Shown: piece after piece, positions 1 to 6,964 of the stretch
Numbering within the stretch: position 1 is the stretch's first letter
Layout: each line of letters opens with the position of its first letter
Origin: JADJNW01 sp964517145
GTDB lineage: Bacteria > Bacteroidota > Bacteroidia > Chitinophagales > Saprospiraceae
Length of the DNA stretch: 33,421 bases
Assembly (NCBI GenBank): GCA_964517145.1
Contig: CAZFBN010000049.1
Span: 1-33,421 of the forward strand
Reading direction: 5' to 3'
Translations under genes and position numbers: made by a program
Notes under the pieces: model-generated
The model's database searches: none
What the model was told of the DNA's origin: nothing
The model's input: the letters and a program-made list of their open reading frames with translations, nothing else

Positions 1-33
1 GGTAGTAAAAATCGCTCTTAGAGCGGAAATGTT

Positions 34-66
34 CCACAAAGATGCAACAATTTTTTAATCTTGCAA
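34..66 (-). promoter_or_regulatory. Leftward Bacteroidota-type promoter for a gene beyond the left edge
   Basis: Read on the minus strand, TTG (64-66) is followed after 19 bases by CATCTTTG (37-44), one mismatch from the TAnnTTTG -7 element. Transcription would run left out of the window. A 13-base palindrome CGCTCTTAGAGCG (13-25) lies just downstream and would fall in the 5' leader. The 12-mer CCACAAAGATGC at 34-45 recurs at 28934-28945 upstream of an ssb gene. Confidence 0.5.
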
Positions 67-421
67 TTTTTTTTTAATAAAAATACATTGATTGTTACCT
101 AAAAAGCTGCAATGATTCACTCAATTTTATTATAAAAAGTGATATATGTAAAAATTATTATTACAAAAAACGTTTAGGACGATATTTATAACGCATTAAA
201 GATTCATAAAACGCTTTGTCTTAGGGGCTTCTGTGGTAAATTTACCTCACAGTTAAATTTTAAAGAATGAACGATATCGCCTCCACTCCTTTGTATTCAT
301 TTTTACTTAATTTGCACAAAAGAATATTAATACTTGCATTTACAACTGTTTGCTGTTTTATAAAATTGCATATTTGCCAAAAGAATAACTTCAACCCGAA
401 AGATGGAAAGTAAGCGGTTCC
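67..421. other. AT-rich intergenic region
   Basis: I see no gene here. The stretch holds a bulged hairpin at 231-252 (CTGTGGTAAA pairing with TTTACCTCACAG). A weak rightward -7-like CATATTTG sits at 369-376, with TTTG at 349-352 only 16 bases upstream, so it is a poor promoter candidate for the WbqC-like gene. Confidence 0.4.
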
Positions 422-1078
422 ATGAAAAAGAATCAAATTTTATTAGAATTGCAGTACCTGCCACCCGTTCAATATTTCACCAAATTGCTGCACTACCCTT
501 TGGTACTTGTGGAAGCGCAAGAGCACTATATGAAAGGCACGTATCGCAATCGCTGCCACATTGCCGGTGCAAATGGATTGTTGCGCTTGTCGATCCATTT
601 GGAAAAAGGCAAAAACGAACAGCAGCCAATTCGGGAAGTGCGCATGTCCTATCGGGAGAACTGGCAGCATTGGCATTGGGAAGGCATTAAATCGGCGTAT
701 GGCAAGTCGCCTTTTTTTGAGCATTATGCCGATGCCATCGAGCCATTTTATCATCAGCAGTATGAATTTTTATTTGACTGGAATTGGGATTTGCTGCAAA
801 CCATTACAAAATTGCTTGGTATTCAAACAAATATTCAATTCACAACGGAATATCAATCAAATCCGCCCGATGGTGTGTTTGATCTTCGAAATGTAATTTC
901 TCCCAAGGAACACCGGCAAGTACCCGACCCACATTTTCAACCAATCCGTTATGAACAGGTTTTTATAGAAAAGCATGGATTTTTGCCTAATTTGAGTATT
1001 TTAGACCTGCTTTTTTGTACAGGACCAGAAGCTTTGAGTATTTTGCAAGCAGCGTTTAGAGGAAAGAAAGAGATTTGA
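422..1078 (+). CDS. WbqC-like family protein
   Basis: A 218-residue soluble protein matching the WbqC-like family. The recognisable blocks are the N-terminal QYLPPVQYF (residues 11-19), the basic YRNRC followed by ANGLLRLSIHLEK (about 41-62), and NWQHWHWEGI followed by SPFFEHY (about 80-102). The length is normal for the family. WbqC-like proteins are often linked to O-antigen or cell-surface polysaccharide gene sets, but no reaction is established and I do not infer one. There is no signal peptide, so it should be cytoplasmic. The ATG at 422 starts directly at the conserved N-terminus. A longer reading frame in another register (403-690) is an overlap artefact. The gene is separated from its right neighbour by 374 bases, so no operon is suggested. 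Confidence 0.85.
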   Translation: MKKNQILLELQYLPPVQYFTKLLHYPLVLVEAQEHYMKGTYRNRCHIAGANGLLRLSIHLEKGKNEQQPIREVRMSYRENWQHWHWEGIKSAYGKSPFFEHYADAIEPFYHQQYEFLFDWNWDLLQTITKLLGIQTNIQFTTEYQSNPPDGVFDLRNVISPKEHRQVPDPHFQPIRYEQVFIEKHGFLPNLSILDLLFCTGPEALSILQAAFRGKKEI

Positions 1079-1155
1079 TGTGTGAGGGTTATAATGCAAA
1101 AAACAAAAGTAATTTTGTTAACGGGAATGATGGATTTAGCTGCGCTAAATGGGTG

Positions 1156-1242
1156 TTTTTTACCACCTTAGGCACTCAAGGACACCTTAGGATGCACCTT
1201 TTCGGTGCTTAAGTGATCTATGGTGACTAAGTTGGTAAAAAA
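1156..1242. repeat. Imperfect palindromic repeat (ACCACCTTAGGCAC type)
   Basis: The outer arms TTTTTTACCACCTTAG (1156-1171) and CTAAGTTGGTAAAAAA (1227-1242) pair at 15 of 16 positions. The interior continues as a bulged stem ending near GCACC/GGTGC (1194-1208). The wording resembles degenerate 'CACCAAGGCACAAAG' intergenic repeats common in Bacteroidota, and a second relative lies at 4278-4349. It lies between the WbqC-like and dynamin-like genes and could also act as a terminator. The rest of 1079-1452 shows no gene. Confidence 0.6.
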
Positions 1243-1452
1243 AAGGCATCGCGGTTTGAGCCGTTATTTGAAAAATTGTCTAAGAATATGTTTATTGTTT
1301 GAATATTTATTTTGTACAATCAATTTTATTCATTATTCACGTTTGTGACCTTTTTCTGCTTTAAACGTCTAATTTTAATAAGGCGTGAGCAACGAATAAT
1401 CCAGAACAAATAGATACAAGACCCAAAGACAGTTAACCGACAACCTTTTGAA

Positions 1453-3177
1453 ATGACCAACTTTATCAGTCGAAATCTACAAGCCTTTCGCGCACAGGTG
1501 GACGAACTTGCCAAAGACCTGCACGAACTCACCATTCGCACCGGTAATGACGACCTCGCCGCTACCGTTAGCGACCTGCGCAACCGCATCAACGAGCCGT
1601 TTATGTTTGTGATCGTGGGCGAAGTGAAAGCCGGCAAAAGCAGTTTTATCAATGCCTTGCTCGAAACGGGACGCGAAATCACCAAAGTAGCGCCCCAACC
1701 GATGACCGATGTGATTATGCAAATACTATATGGCGATTCGGAGGATACGGTCGTAGTGAATCCTTATTTAAAACAGGTGTTCCTGCCTGTTGACATTCTC
1801 AAGGAAATTGCCATTGTGGATACGCCGGGGACGAATACGATTGTGGAGCACCATCAGGAAATCACGGAGAGTTTTATTCCGGCGAGCGATTTGATTGTGT
1901 TTGTGTTTGAAGCGAAGAACCCGTACCGGCAGTCGGCATGGGATTTTTTCAACTTCATTCATGCCGATTGGCACAAGAAAATCATTTTTGTGTTGCAACA
2001 GAAAGATTTGATGAATACCAATGATCTGGCGGTAAACTTGAAAGGTGTAACGGACTATGCCGAGAAAAAAGGCATGCGCAACCCTAGTGTTTTCGCGGTT
2101 TCTGCCAAATTAGAACAGGAAGGATTGAAAGAAGAGAGTGGTTTTCTGGCTTTGCGCGATTACATTCGCCAAAATATTACGGGCGGCAAAGCGCCGATTT
2201 TGAAATTGCAAAATAGTGTGCAGACCTGCGCAACCATCACGGATCGCATTCGTAAAGCGCTGGACATGCGGCAAGAGCAATTTAAAGCGGACACGGAATT
2301 CCGAAAGGATGTGATTCAAACCCTTGACAATCAGGAACAAAAATCATACAAACAGGTAGATGTGTTGGTAGAAAATCTGGTGGCAGCGTATGATCGGATT
2401 ACGAGAGAAAAAGAAGAAGAATTGAGCGCAGGACTCGGATTTTTCTCTTTGCTGCGGCGCTCGTTTGCGTCTATTTTCAGCAAAAAAGCGTCCATGAAAG
2501 AATGGCTGGATGATTTGGCGCTGGATTTGGAGCGGTCGTTAAATAGTGAACTGCGCAATAAACTCGATGATGGCGTGGGCGATCTGGCAGAAAGCATTCA
2601 GCAGATGGCGCGCATGATTGAATTGAAAATCAAAACCAGCAAGACGATTCTCAGTTCCGACCAAGATATTTTCAGCGACATCGCCGAGCGGCGCGGGCGG
2701 GTGATTATGGAATTGCAGGAGGCTTTTGGGCGTTTTATGAATCGGGAAGAAAGCTTTTCGGATCGCACATTATTTCCTGATCGTCAATCGGTTACACCCA
2801 ATATTGCCACCGGTAGCGGTTTAGCCGTGATTGGTTTGGTGTTGGCAGCCGTGACACAAGGTGCGGTACTCGACATTACCGGCGGCGTGCTGACTACGAT
2901 TGGTTTGATGTTTGCCGGTATTACTACGACCGTGTCCCGACGCAAGATTTTGCGCAGCTTCCGCAATGAAATTGACAAAGGCGAACAACAGTTAAAAACC
3001 GAAGTAACCAGCAAACTCCGCGCGTACATCGTTCATTTAAAAGGCAAGATTGACGGCAATTTCAAAGATTTTGACACCATGCTGGAACGCGAGGAAGAGC
3101 AACTGGCATTTCTGGAAAAGCATTATGCGGCGATTGCCGACCGAATCAGGCGTTTGGAAAAGGAGTTGACGGTTTGA
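1453..3177 (+). CDS. Dynamin-like GTPase (bacterial dynamin-like protein)
   Basis: A 574-residue member of the dynamin-like GTPase group, large GTPases that bind and remodel membranes. The GTPase domain occupies about residues 50-230: the P-loop is GEVKAGKS (56-63), a G2 threonine lies in EITKVAPQ, and G3 is DTPG (123-126). The usual G4 (T/N)KxD is QQKD at 182-185, keeping K and D but with Q in the first position. The middle (about 260-440) is charged and helical, as expected of a stalk. A glycine-rich hydrophobic double segment at about 450-500 resembles the membrane-inserting paddle or hairpin, followed by another charged helical region. There is no signal peptide. The gene is more GC-rich than the flanking spacers and stands alone. 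Membrane fission, fusion or stress-protection roles are known for relatives, but the role here is not deducible. Confidence 0.85.
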   Translation: MTNFISRNLQAFRAQVDELAKDLHELTIRTGNDDLAATVSDLRNRINEPFMFVIVGEVKAGKSSFINALLETGREITKVAPQPMTDVIMQILYGDSEDTVVVNPYLKQVFLPVDILKEIAIVDTPGTNTIVEHHQEITESFIPASDLIVFVFEAKNPYRQSAWDFFNFIHADWHKKIIFVLQQKDLMNTNDLAVNLKGVTDYAEKKGMRNPSVFAVSAKLEQEGLKEESGFLALRDYIRQNITGGKAPILKLQNSVQTCATITDRIRKALDMRQEQFKADTEFRKDVIQTLDNQEQKSYKQVDVLVENLVAAYDRITREKEEELSAGLGFFSLLRRSFASIFSKKASMKEWLDDLALDLERSLNSELRNKLDDGVGDLAESIQQMARMIELKIKTSKTILSSDQDIFSDIAERRGRVIMELQEAFGRFMNREESFSDRTLFPDRQSVTPNIATGSGLAVIGLVLAAVTQGAVLDITGGVLTTIGLMFAGITTTVSRRKILRSFRNEIDKGEQQLKTEVTSKLRAYIVHLKGKIDGNFKDFDTMLEREEEQLAFLEKHYAAIADRIRRLEKELTV

Positions 3178-3200
3178 TATTTTTTTATTTGATTTTTTTT

Positions 3201-3241
3201 ATTTGACGTTAATGAGGAATGTTAAATAATAAACGTCAAAT
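3201..3241. terminator. Hairpin downstream of the dynamin-like gene
   Basis: The perfect 10-base arms ATTTGACGTT (3201-3210) and AACGTCAAAT (3232-3241) are separated by a 21-base loop and preceded by T-rich sequence. It sits 24 bases after the dynamin stop and may end that transcript. CGTCAAAT-like words recur near 3256 and 3309, before the next gene, so a binding-site role is also possible. Confidence 0.5.
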
Positions 3242-3358
3242 GAGCAACGTAAAACGATCAAATAAATAATTTCGTCTAAGAATATGTAACGTCCACCTAA
3301 AGTCGTTTCGTCAAATAAAGAAGAGTCGTAACTTCAAGAATTGAAATGAACTAAAGGC

Positions 3359-4162
3359 ATGAAAAGTAAATACGTAGCGGCAGCATTGGCGTTTGTTTTT
3401 GGCATTTTTGGTACGCATCGGTTTTACCTGGGGCAGCGCTTCCTGGGTATCGTGTATTTTTTTCTGTTTTTTACAGGTTTGATTGTGACAATGGAAGAAG
3501 GCGATGAGTTTCCGTTGATTGTTTTGCCCGCTGTGCTGGGTTTTATTGATAGTATTTTGTTGGCGGTGATGCCGCAGGAAGAATTTGATGAGCGATATAA
3601 TAAAAAATGGCTCCAGCGCAGACAAGATTACACGCCGATTCGCCGCCAGCCGCGTATTCAAGCCTTACCGGCAGCCATAGAAACGCACAAAGAAACTTTG
3701 AGTGAGTTGAAGCGCGATGGAATTGCCAAGTTTCGGGATTACGATTTTCACGGAGCGATTCGTGAGTTTCATAAAGTGTTGGAAATGAGCCCAAACGATG
3801 CTGCCACCCATTTTAATATGGCTTGTTGCCACTCCATTTTAGAAAATAAAGATGATGCTTTTTATCACTTGAGTCAAGCAGTGAAATTGGGTTTCAATAA
3901 TTATGATAAAATTCAAAACCATGATGCGTTAGCTTATCTGCGTTCTCAGGTTGAATACGATTTTTTTGTAAAAAACAACTATCAAATGCCCGCCACCGAA
4001 AGCGCGCCTGTCTCCAAAACCGAAGTTCCTAAAGAGGAAACGCTTATTTTACGCGATGATTTGCTCGACCAAATTATTCAACTCGGCGAACTACGTAATA
4101 AAGGTATTCTTACAGAGGCAGAATTTGCCAAACAAAAAGAAAAGATTTTGGCGCAGCAATGA
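3359..4162 (+). CDS. TM2 domain, TPR and SHOCT domain protein
   Basis: A 267-residue membrane protein with three recognisable parts. Residues 1-45 form a TM2 domain: a charged start, then two membrane helices around the signature FGIFGTHRFYLGQ (14-26). A further hydrophobic stretch follows at about 52-72. Residues about 123-180 read as one to two tetratricopeptide repeats (YDFHGAIREFHKVLEMSPND, then ATHFNMACCHSILENKDDAF), suggesting protein binding on the cytoplasmic side. The last 32 residues are a SHOCT-type short helical hairpin (LGELRNKGILTEAEFAKQK), usually found at protein termini and thought to mediate oligomerisation. The function is unknown. The gene follows the dynamin-like gene by 181 bases on the same strand with a hairpin between, so co-transcription is uncertain. 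The ATG at 3359 opens directly into the TM2 domain. Confidence 0.8.
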   Translation: MKSKYVAAALAFVFGIFGTHRFYLGQRFLGIVYFFLFFTGLIVTMEEGDEFPLIVLPAVLGFIDSILLAVMPQEEFDERYNKKWLQRRQDYTPIRRQPRIQALPAAIETHKETLSELKRDGIAKFRDYDFHGAIREFHKVLEMSPNDAATHFNMACCHSILENKDDAFYHLSQAVKLGFNNYDKIQNHDALAYLRSQVEYDFFVKNNYQMPATESAPVSKTEVPKEETLILRDDLLDQIIQLGELRNKGILTEAEFAKQKEKILAQQ

Positions 4163-4205
4163 GTATTTCTGCTGTAATAATTTTCCGTTTTAATTTTTTT
4201 AGAAT

Positions 4206-4413
4206 GAAGTTGTTTAAAATTAAAGATTTTGTTTAATATGAAAACGAACCAGTATAGTTGATAAAGCACCTAATTTCGCCACCAAGGCACAAAATCACTA
4301 AGTCTCACGAAAGCTTTGTGTAAAATTTGTGCCTTTGTGTATTTGTGGCAGATCGTAAAAAACACTCATTTATTGATTAATATTAAGATTATTTATCAAT
4401 TTTAAACAAGCTC
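4206..4413. mobile_element. MITE-like element with 16-bp inverted repeats, no transposase
   Basis: The left end GAAGTTGTTTAAAATT (4206-4221) and the reverse complement of the right end, GAGCTTGTTTAAAATT (4398-4413), agree at 14 of 16 positions. The bases AAT directly flank both sides (4203-4205 and 4414-4416), consistent with a 3-bp target duplication. The 208-bp interior has no coding frame of note and contains the palindrome at 4278-4349. The first 34 bases recur with one mismatch at 33369-33402. A short ATG frame at 4238 stops after seven codons. This reading comes from visible repeats only. I do not recognise the insertion-sequence family that would mobilise it. Confidence 0.55.
4278..4349. 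repeat. Imperfect palindrome of the CCACCAAGGCACAAA type
   Basis: GCCAC (4278-4282) pairs with GTGGC (4345-4349), GGCACAAA (4286-4293) with TTTGTGCC (4326-4333), and the centre folds around CACGAAAG/CTTTGTG. It is nested inside the MITE-like element and is related in wording to the repeat at 1156-1242. Confidence 0.55.
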
Positions 4414-4492
4414 AATGATATGATTTGATGTAAAGTATCATTTTATTTATAAAGAATAATTTTCAATACGCAATTTCCGCTACCTTTACTAC

Positions 4493-4969
4493 ATGAAACA
4501 AATCGCCTTAACCATTTATATCAGCTTATTGCTTGCTTGCAATCTGCAGTCGGGTGCCAATATGGAGTCTTTTTGGGTTGATTTTCAAAAAGCCGTTGCC
4601 GCTAACAATAAAGAAGCCGTAGCAAATAAGGTGCTCTTCCCTCTCGGCGGATCCGATACATTTGGCGAAAATATCCGTGCAGAAGGGATGACTCGCGCCC
4701 AGTTTTTAGAATGGTATGACCAAATTTTTGACAAAAAAGTTAAAACAGCCATTGCCCAAACGAAAGTTGCTGACCTTGCAAAATCTATGTCCCCCACTGA
4801 TACTGCGCTGGAAGCGCTCAAACTTCCTTCCAATACAACCGTTTATAATTTAACGGTTTTTTACATTTTTGATGAAGGGTTGGAAACACAAACGGAAAGT
4901 GCCATCACTTTTTATTTTCTACAACAAAAAAACGAGGTCAAATTAGCCTACCTTTCGGTAGCAGGCTAA
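4493..4969 (+). CDS. Small lipoprotein of unknown function
   Basis: A 158-residue protein with a lipoprotein signal: residues 1-16 are hydrophobic and end in the lipobox LLAC, so Cys16 would be lipidated. The mature part alternates helix (ESFWVDFQKAVAANNKEAV) with strand-like segments near the C-terminus (TVYNLTVFYIF, AITFYFLQ, EVKLAYLSV). This resembles small envelope proteins with an NTF2-like or cystatin-like fold, but I do not recognise a named family. It is monocistronic by appearance, bounded on the left by the MITE-like element and on the right by two hairpins with a T-run. It is most likely attached to the periplasmic face or outer membrane. Confidence 0.7.
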   Translation: MKQIALTIYISLLLACNLQSGANMESFWVDFQKAVAANNKEAVANKVLFPLGGSDTFGENIRAEGMTRAQFLEWYDQIFDKKVKTAIAQTKVADLAKSMSPTDTALEALKLPSNTTVYNLTVFYIFDEGLETQTESAITFYFLQQKNEVKLAYLSVAG

Positions 4970-4976
4970 AACAAAA

Positions 4977-5042
4977 GCTGCGTAAAATTGAATTTCACGC
5001 AGCCTGGTGCAAAACACTGTAACGTTTTGCAATGTTCTTTTT
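4977..5042 (+). terminator. Tandem hairpins with T-run after the lipoprotein gene
   Basis: The first hairpin, 4977-5003, has arms GCTGCGTAAAATT and AATTTCACGCAGC (12 of 13 paired). The second has TGCAAAAC (5008-5015) and GTTTTGCA (5024-5031) with an 8-base loop, followed by TTCTTTTTT (5034-5042). The second unit has the usual form of an intrinsic terminator and lies just after the stop at 4969. Confidence 0.65.
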
Positions 5043-5083
5043 TCGGCTTAGTGCATTAGGTCGGCTCCAGTTGAGGAGTCAAA

Positions 5084-5221
5084 ATGGCAGAAATAGCAAT
5101 AACTTCGCCAGAATGGAGTTGCATGTTCATGGGTAAAATTTTTAATGTGAACGGGATTATATTACGGTTTCAAATATACTTCTTGTTTTTGATTCAACCA
5201 TATATTTTACCAATTATTTAA
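5084..5221 (+). CDS. Possible 45-residue hydrophobic small ORF before the DedA gene
   Basis: An ATG at 5084 opens 45 codons ending 17 bases before the DedA start. The product has a hydrophobic C-terminal third (LRFQIYFLFLIQPYILPII), enough for one membrane helix. The sequence GGCTCC(5065-5070)-AGTTGA-GGAGTC(5077-5082) forms a small hairpin directly before the ATG. Codon use is not clearly protein-like and I know no homologue. It could be a leader peptide, a small membrane protein or chance. Confidence 0.2.
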   Translation: MAEIAITSPEWSCMFMGKIFNVNGIILRFQIYFLFLIQPYILPII

Positions 5222-5238
5222 GCGAAAAAATAGATTGC

Positions 5239-5874
5239 ATGGAAAATGTGCTCGAGTTTTTAGAATATTTATTCAAACTGGATTGGATTAGCGAGCATCC
5301 ACTAGGCTTGGTTTTTGTGATCTTGATTGTTTTTGCAGAAACGGGCTTGTTCGTTGGCTTTTTTTTGCCGGGCGATTCGCTCATTTTTGTTACCGGCATG
5401 GCATTTGCAGGCAATCGGGACACCATCATCGATTTTTTCCCCATGATGCTTCTGGTCATCTTAGCTGGCGTACTTGGCAATATGGTTGGTTATTGGTTCG
5501 GCAAAAAATCAGGACCTTTATTATTTAAAAGGGAGAATTCGTTACTTTTCAGGCGAAGTCATTTACTTGCTGCTAAAGAATTTTATGATAAACGCGGTGC
5601 CATTACGATATTTATAGCTCGTTTTTTGCCCATTATCCGCACGTTTGCGCCGATTGTAGCAGGTATTGTACAAATGCCTTATCGTAACTTTATGATTTAC
5701 AATTTTTTAGGATGCGCCGCTTGGATTTTTTCTTTTATGTCACTCGGCTACTTTTTAGGTGAGCGATTTCCAGCCTTACGCGAAAGCATAGAATATGTCA
5801 TTTTATTTTTAATCGCCATCACAACCATTCCAATTGTATATAAAATGATACGCAGAAATAAAACTGCTGCTTAA
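5239..5874 (+). CDS. DedA family membrane protein (VTT/SNARE-associated type)
   Basis: A 211-residue polytopic inner-membrane protein of the DedA family, thought to help lipid-carrier or phospholipid translocation and membrane homeostasis. Visible signatures are ETGLFVGFFLPGDSLIF (residues about 34-50), GVLGNMVGYWFGKKSG (about 78-93) and the conserved re-entrant/arginine block GAITIFIARFLPIIRTFAP (about 120-140). The C-terminal hydrophobic helix (VILFLIAITTIPIVYKMI) is followed by a basic tail. The length is normal. The gene stands alone: its left spacer holds a terminator and a possible small ORF, and the next gene has its own promoter. Substrate cannot be read from sequence. Confidence 0.9.
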   Translation: MENVLEFLEYLFKLDWISEHPLGLVFVILIVFAETGLFVGFFLPGDSLIFVTGMAFAGNRDTIIDFFPMMLLVILAGVLGNMVGYWFGKKSGPLLFKRENSLLFRRSHLLAAKEFYDKRGAITIFIARFLPIIRTFAPIVAGIVQMPYRNFMIYNFLGCAAWIFSFMSLGYFLGERFPALRESIEYVILFLIAITTIPIVYKMIRRNKTAA

Positions 5875-5963
5875 TTCATGTAATGAATGACCATTATTTC
5901 TGTGTTTCTGATTGTTAAAATATTGCTAGAAAATTTTAAATGAGTAAAATTTATTCCAATTAA

Positions 5964-6000
5964 AAAACAAGAAAGTTTTTTCCATGCAAAAACTTGTTTT
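5964..6000. terminator. Bulged AT-rich hairpin downstream of the DedA gene
   Basis: AAAACAAG (5964-5971) pairs with CTTGTTTT (5993-6000), and TTTTT (5976-5980) with AAAAA (5988-5992), leaving a small bulge. It may end the DedA transcript. Its right arm overlaps the -33 TTG of the following promoter. Confidence 0.4.
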
Positions 6001-6024
6001 TACTAAAAAAGCTTATTATATTTG
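5994..6024 (+). promoter_or_regulatory. Bacteroidota sigma-A promoter for the gene at 6144
   Basis: TTG (5994-5996), then a 20-base spacer, then TATATTTG (6017-6024), a perfect TAnnTTTG -7 element. The implied 5' leader to the ATG at 6144 is about 110 bases. This is the best-formed promoter in the window. Confidence 0.75.
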
Positions 6025-6143
6025 CGTAAACAAAAGTGATTGTCTTTATCGTTTATTACCCTTTGTAAGATCAAATGTTCCCATAATTTTTTGATAATCA
6101 TTTTGTTTTTTATTATCCGTTTTATTCACTACATTCATCATTT

Positions 6144-6860
6144 ATGAAGAAACAAGCTGGTAATCGCATGTACAATTTTCCGGATGCTGACTTGTATATG
6201 CAGTGCATGGAGCGAATTCGTTATGCGCATCGCGACATTCAACATTTTGAGCAATATAACTTTGGATTGGAGCGGCTGAAAAAATTTGCGGCTATGTGTG
6301 AAAAATTTCGGGCGCTGCCGGATGATGATGAATTGGTGGGCGACCAAATGGTTGTCACCGAAAAAAAATACGATGCCGCCGAACGTTTGAAAACAACCAT
6401 CCGCAGTTTGATGACGCGCGTTGCTATGAAATACAACAATCGCAGCGGGCGCTATCGGAAGTTTGGAACCGCCAAAATAGGTGATATGACCGACGCACAA
6501 CTGCTATTCTGCGGGCGTCGAGTGATCCGGGTGGCACGGCAACAGATTGATTTTCTGGCAGATGTGGGCGTGAATGAAAATATTATTCAGCGCATCAGTG
6601 ACGCTTGTCAGGATTTTGAGAATGCGCTCAACATTCAGCAAGATAAAATTGCCGACCGCGATATTGCCGTGGAAAGCCGCGTTGAACAAGGCAATAAAAT
6701 TTATCAGGAACTGATTGTGCTGTGTGACATTGGTAAAGATATTTGGGCAGACAAAGACCCAGTGAAATACGAAAATTACACGATTTACGAAAGCAATAAC
6801 GATCAGAAAAAAGCGCGAAAGGCACGACTGACGCAGGAGCAGGAAAGCGCGGAAGGGTGA
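6144..6860 (+). CDS. Helical cytoplasmic protein of unknown function
   Basis: A 238-residue protein I do not recognise. It lacks a signal peptide and membrane segments, is strongly charged, and appears almost all helical, with heptad-like stretches such as DACQDFENALNIQQDKIADR and EQGNKIYQELIVLCDIGKDI. Other notable parts are MQCMERIRYAHRDIQHFEQY near the N-terminus and a Lys/Arg-rich C-terminal tail (KKARKARLTQ). It is preceded by a strong promoter. A second in-frame ATG at 6168 (MYNFPDADLYMQ) is an alternative start, and the 8 extra residues are lysine-rich. The composition would suit a structural, chaperone-like or nucleic-acid-associated role, but that is a guess. Confidence 0.7.
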   Translation: MKKQAGNRMYNFPDADLYMQCMERIRYAHRDIQHFEQYNFGLERLKKFAAMCEKFRALPDDDELVGDQMVVTEKKYDAAERLKTTIRSLMTRVAMKYNNRSGRYRKFGTAKIGDMTDAQLLFCGRRVIRVARQQIDFLADVGVNENIIQRISDACQDFENALNIQQDKIADRDIAVESRVEQGNKIYQELIVLCDIGKDIWADKDPVKYENYTIYESNNDQKKARKARLTQEQESAEG

Positions 6861-6862
6861 CT

Positions 6863-6908
6863 AATGGAATGTTGGAATAATGGAGTGTTGGAATGTTGAA
6901 AATTGAAA
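6863..6908 (+). repeat. Degenerate TGGAATGT-type short repeat
   Basis: Immediately after a stop codon, AATGGAATGTTGG, AATAATGGAGTGTTGG and AATGTTGAAAATTG follow one another as a slipped purine-rich repeat. It has no coding potential. Similar degenerate runs occur between genes elsewhere in the window. Confidence 0.55.
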
Positions 6909-6964
6909 ATAAAGAATTTGTAGTTTTAAGGTAAGCTGCTTATTTTGCTGAAAACCTTACCTGC

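Noticed and set aside
403..690. A 95-codon frame overlapping the WbqC-like gene, and similar opposite-strand frames throughout
   Set aside because: They lie inside genes with clear family matches, have implausible composition and no recognisable motifs.
4481..4488. TACCTTTA as a -7 element for the lipoprotein gene
   Set aside because: It lies 4 bases before the ATG with no TTG upstream and would force an almost leaderless transcript.
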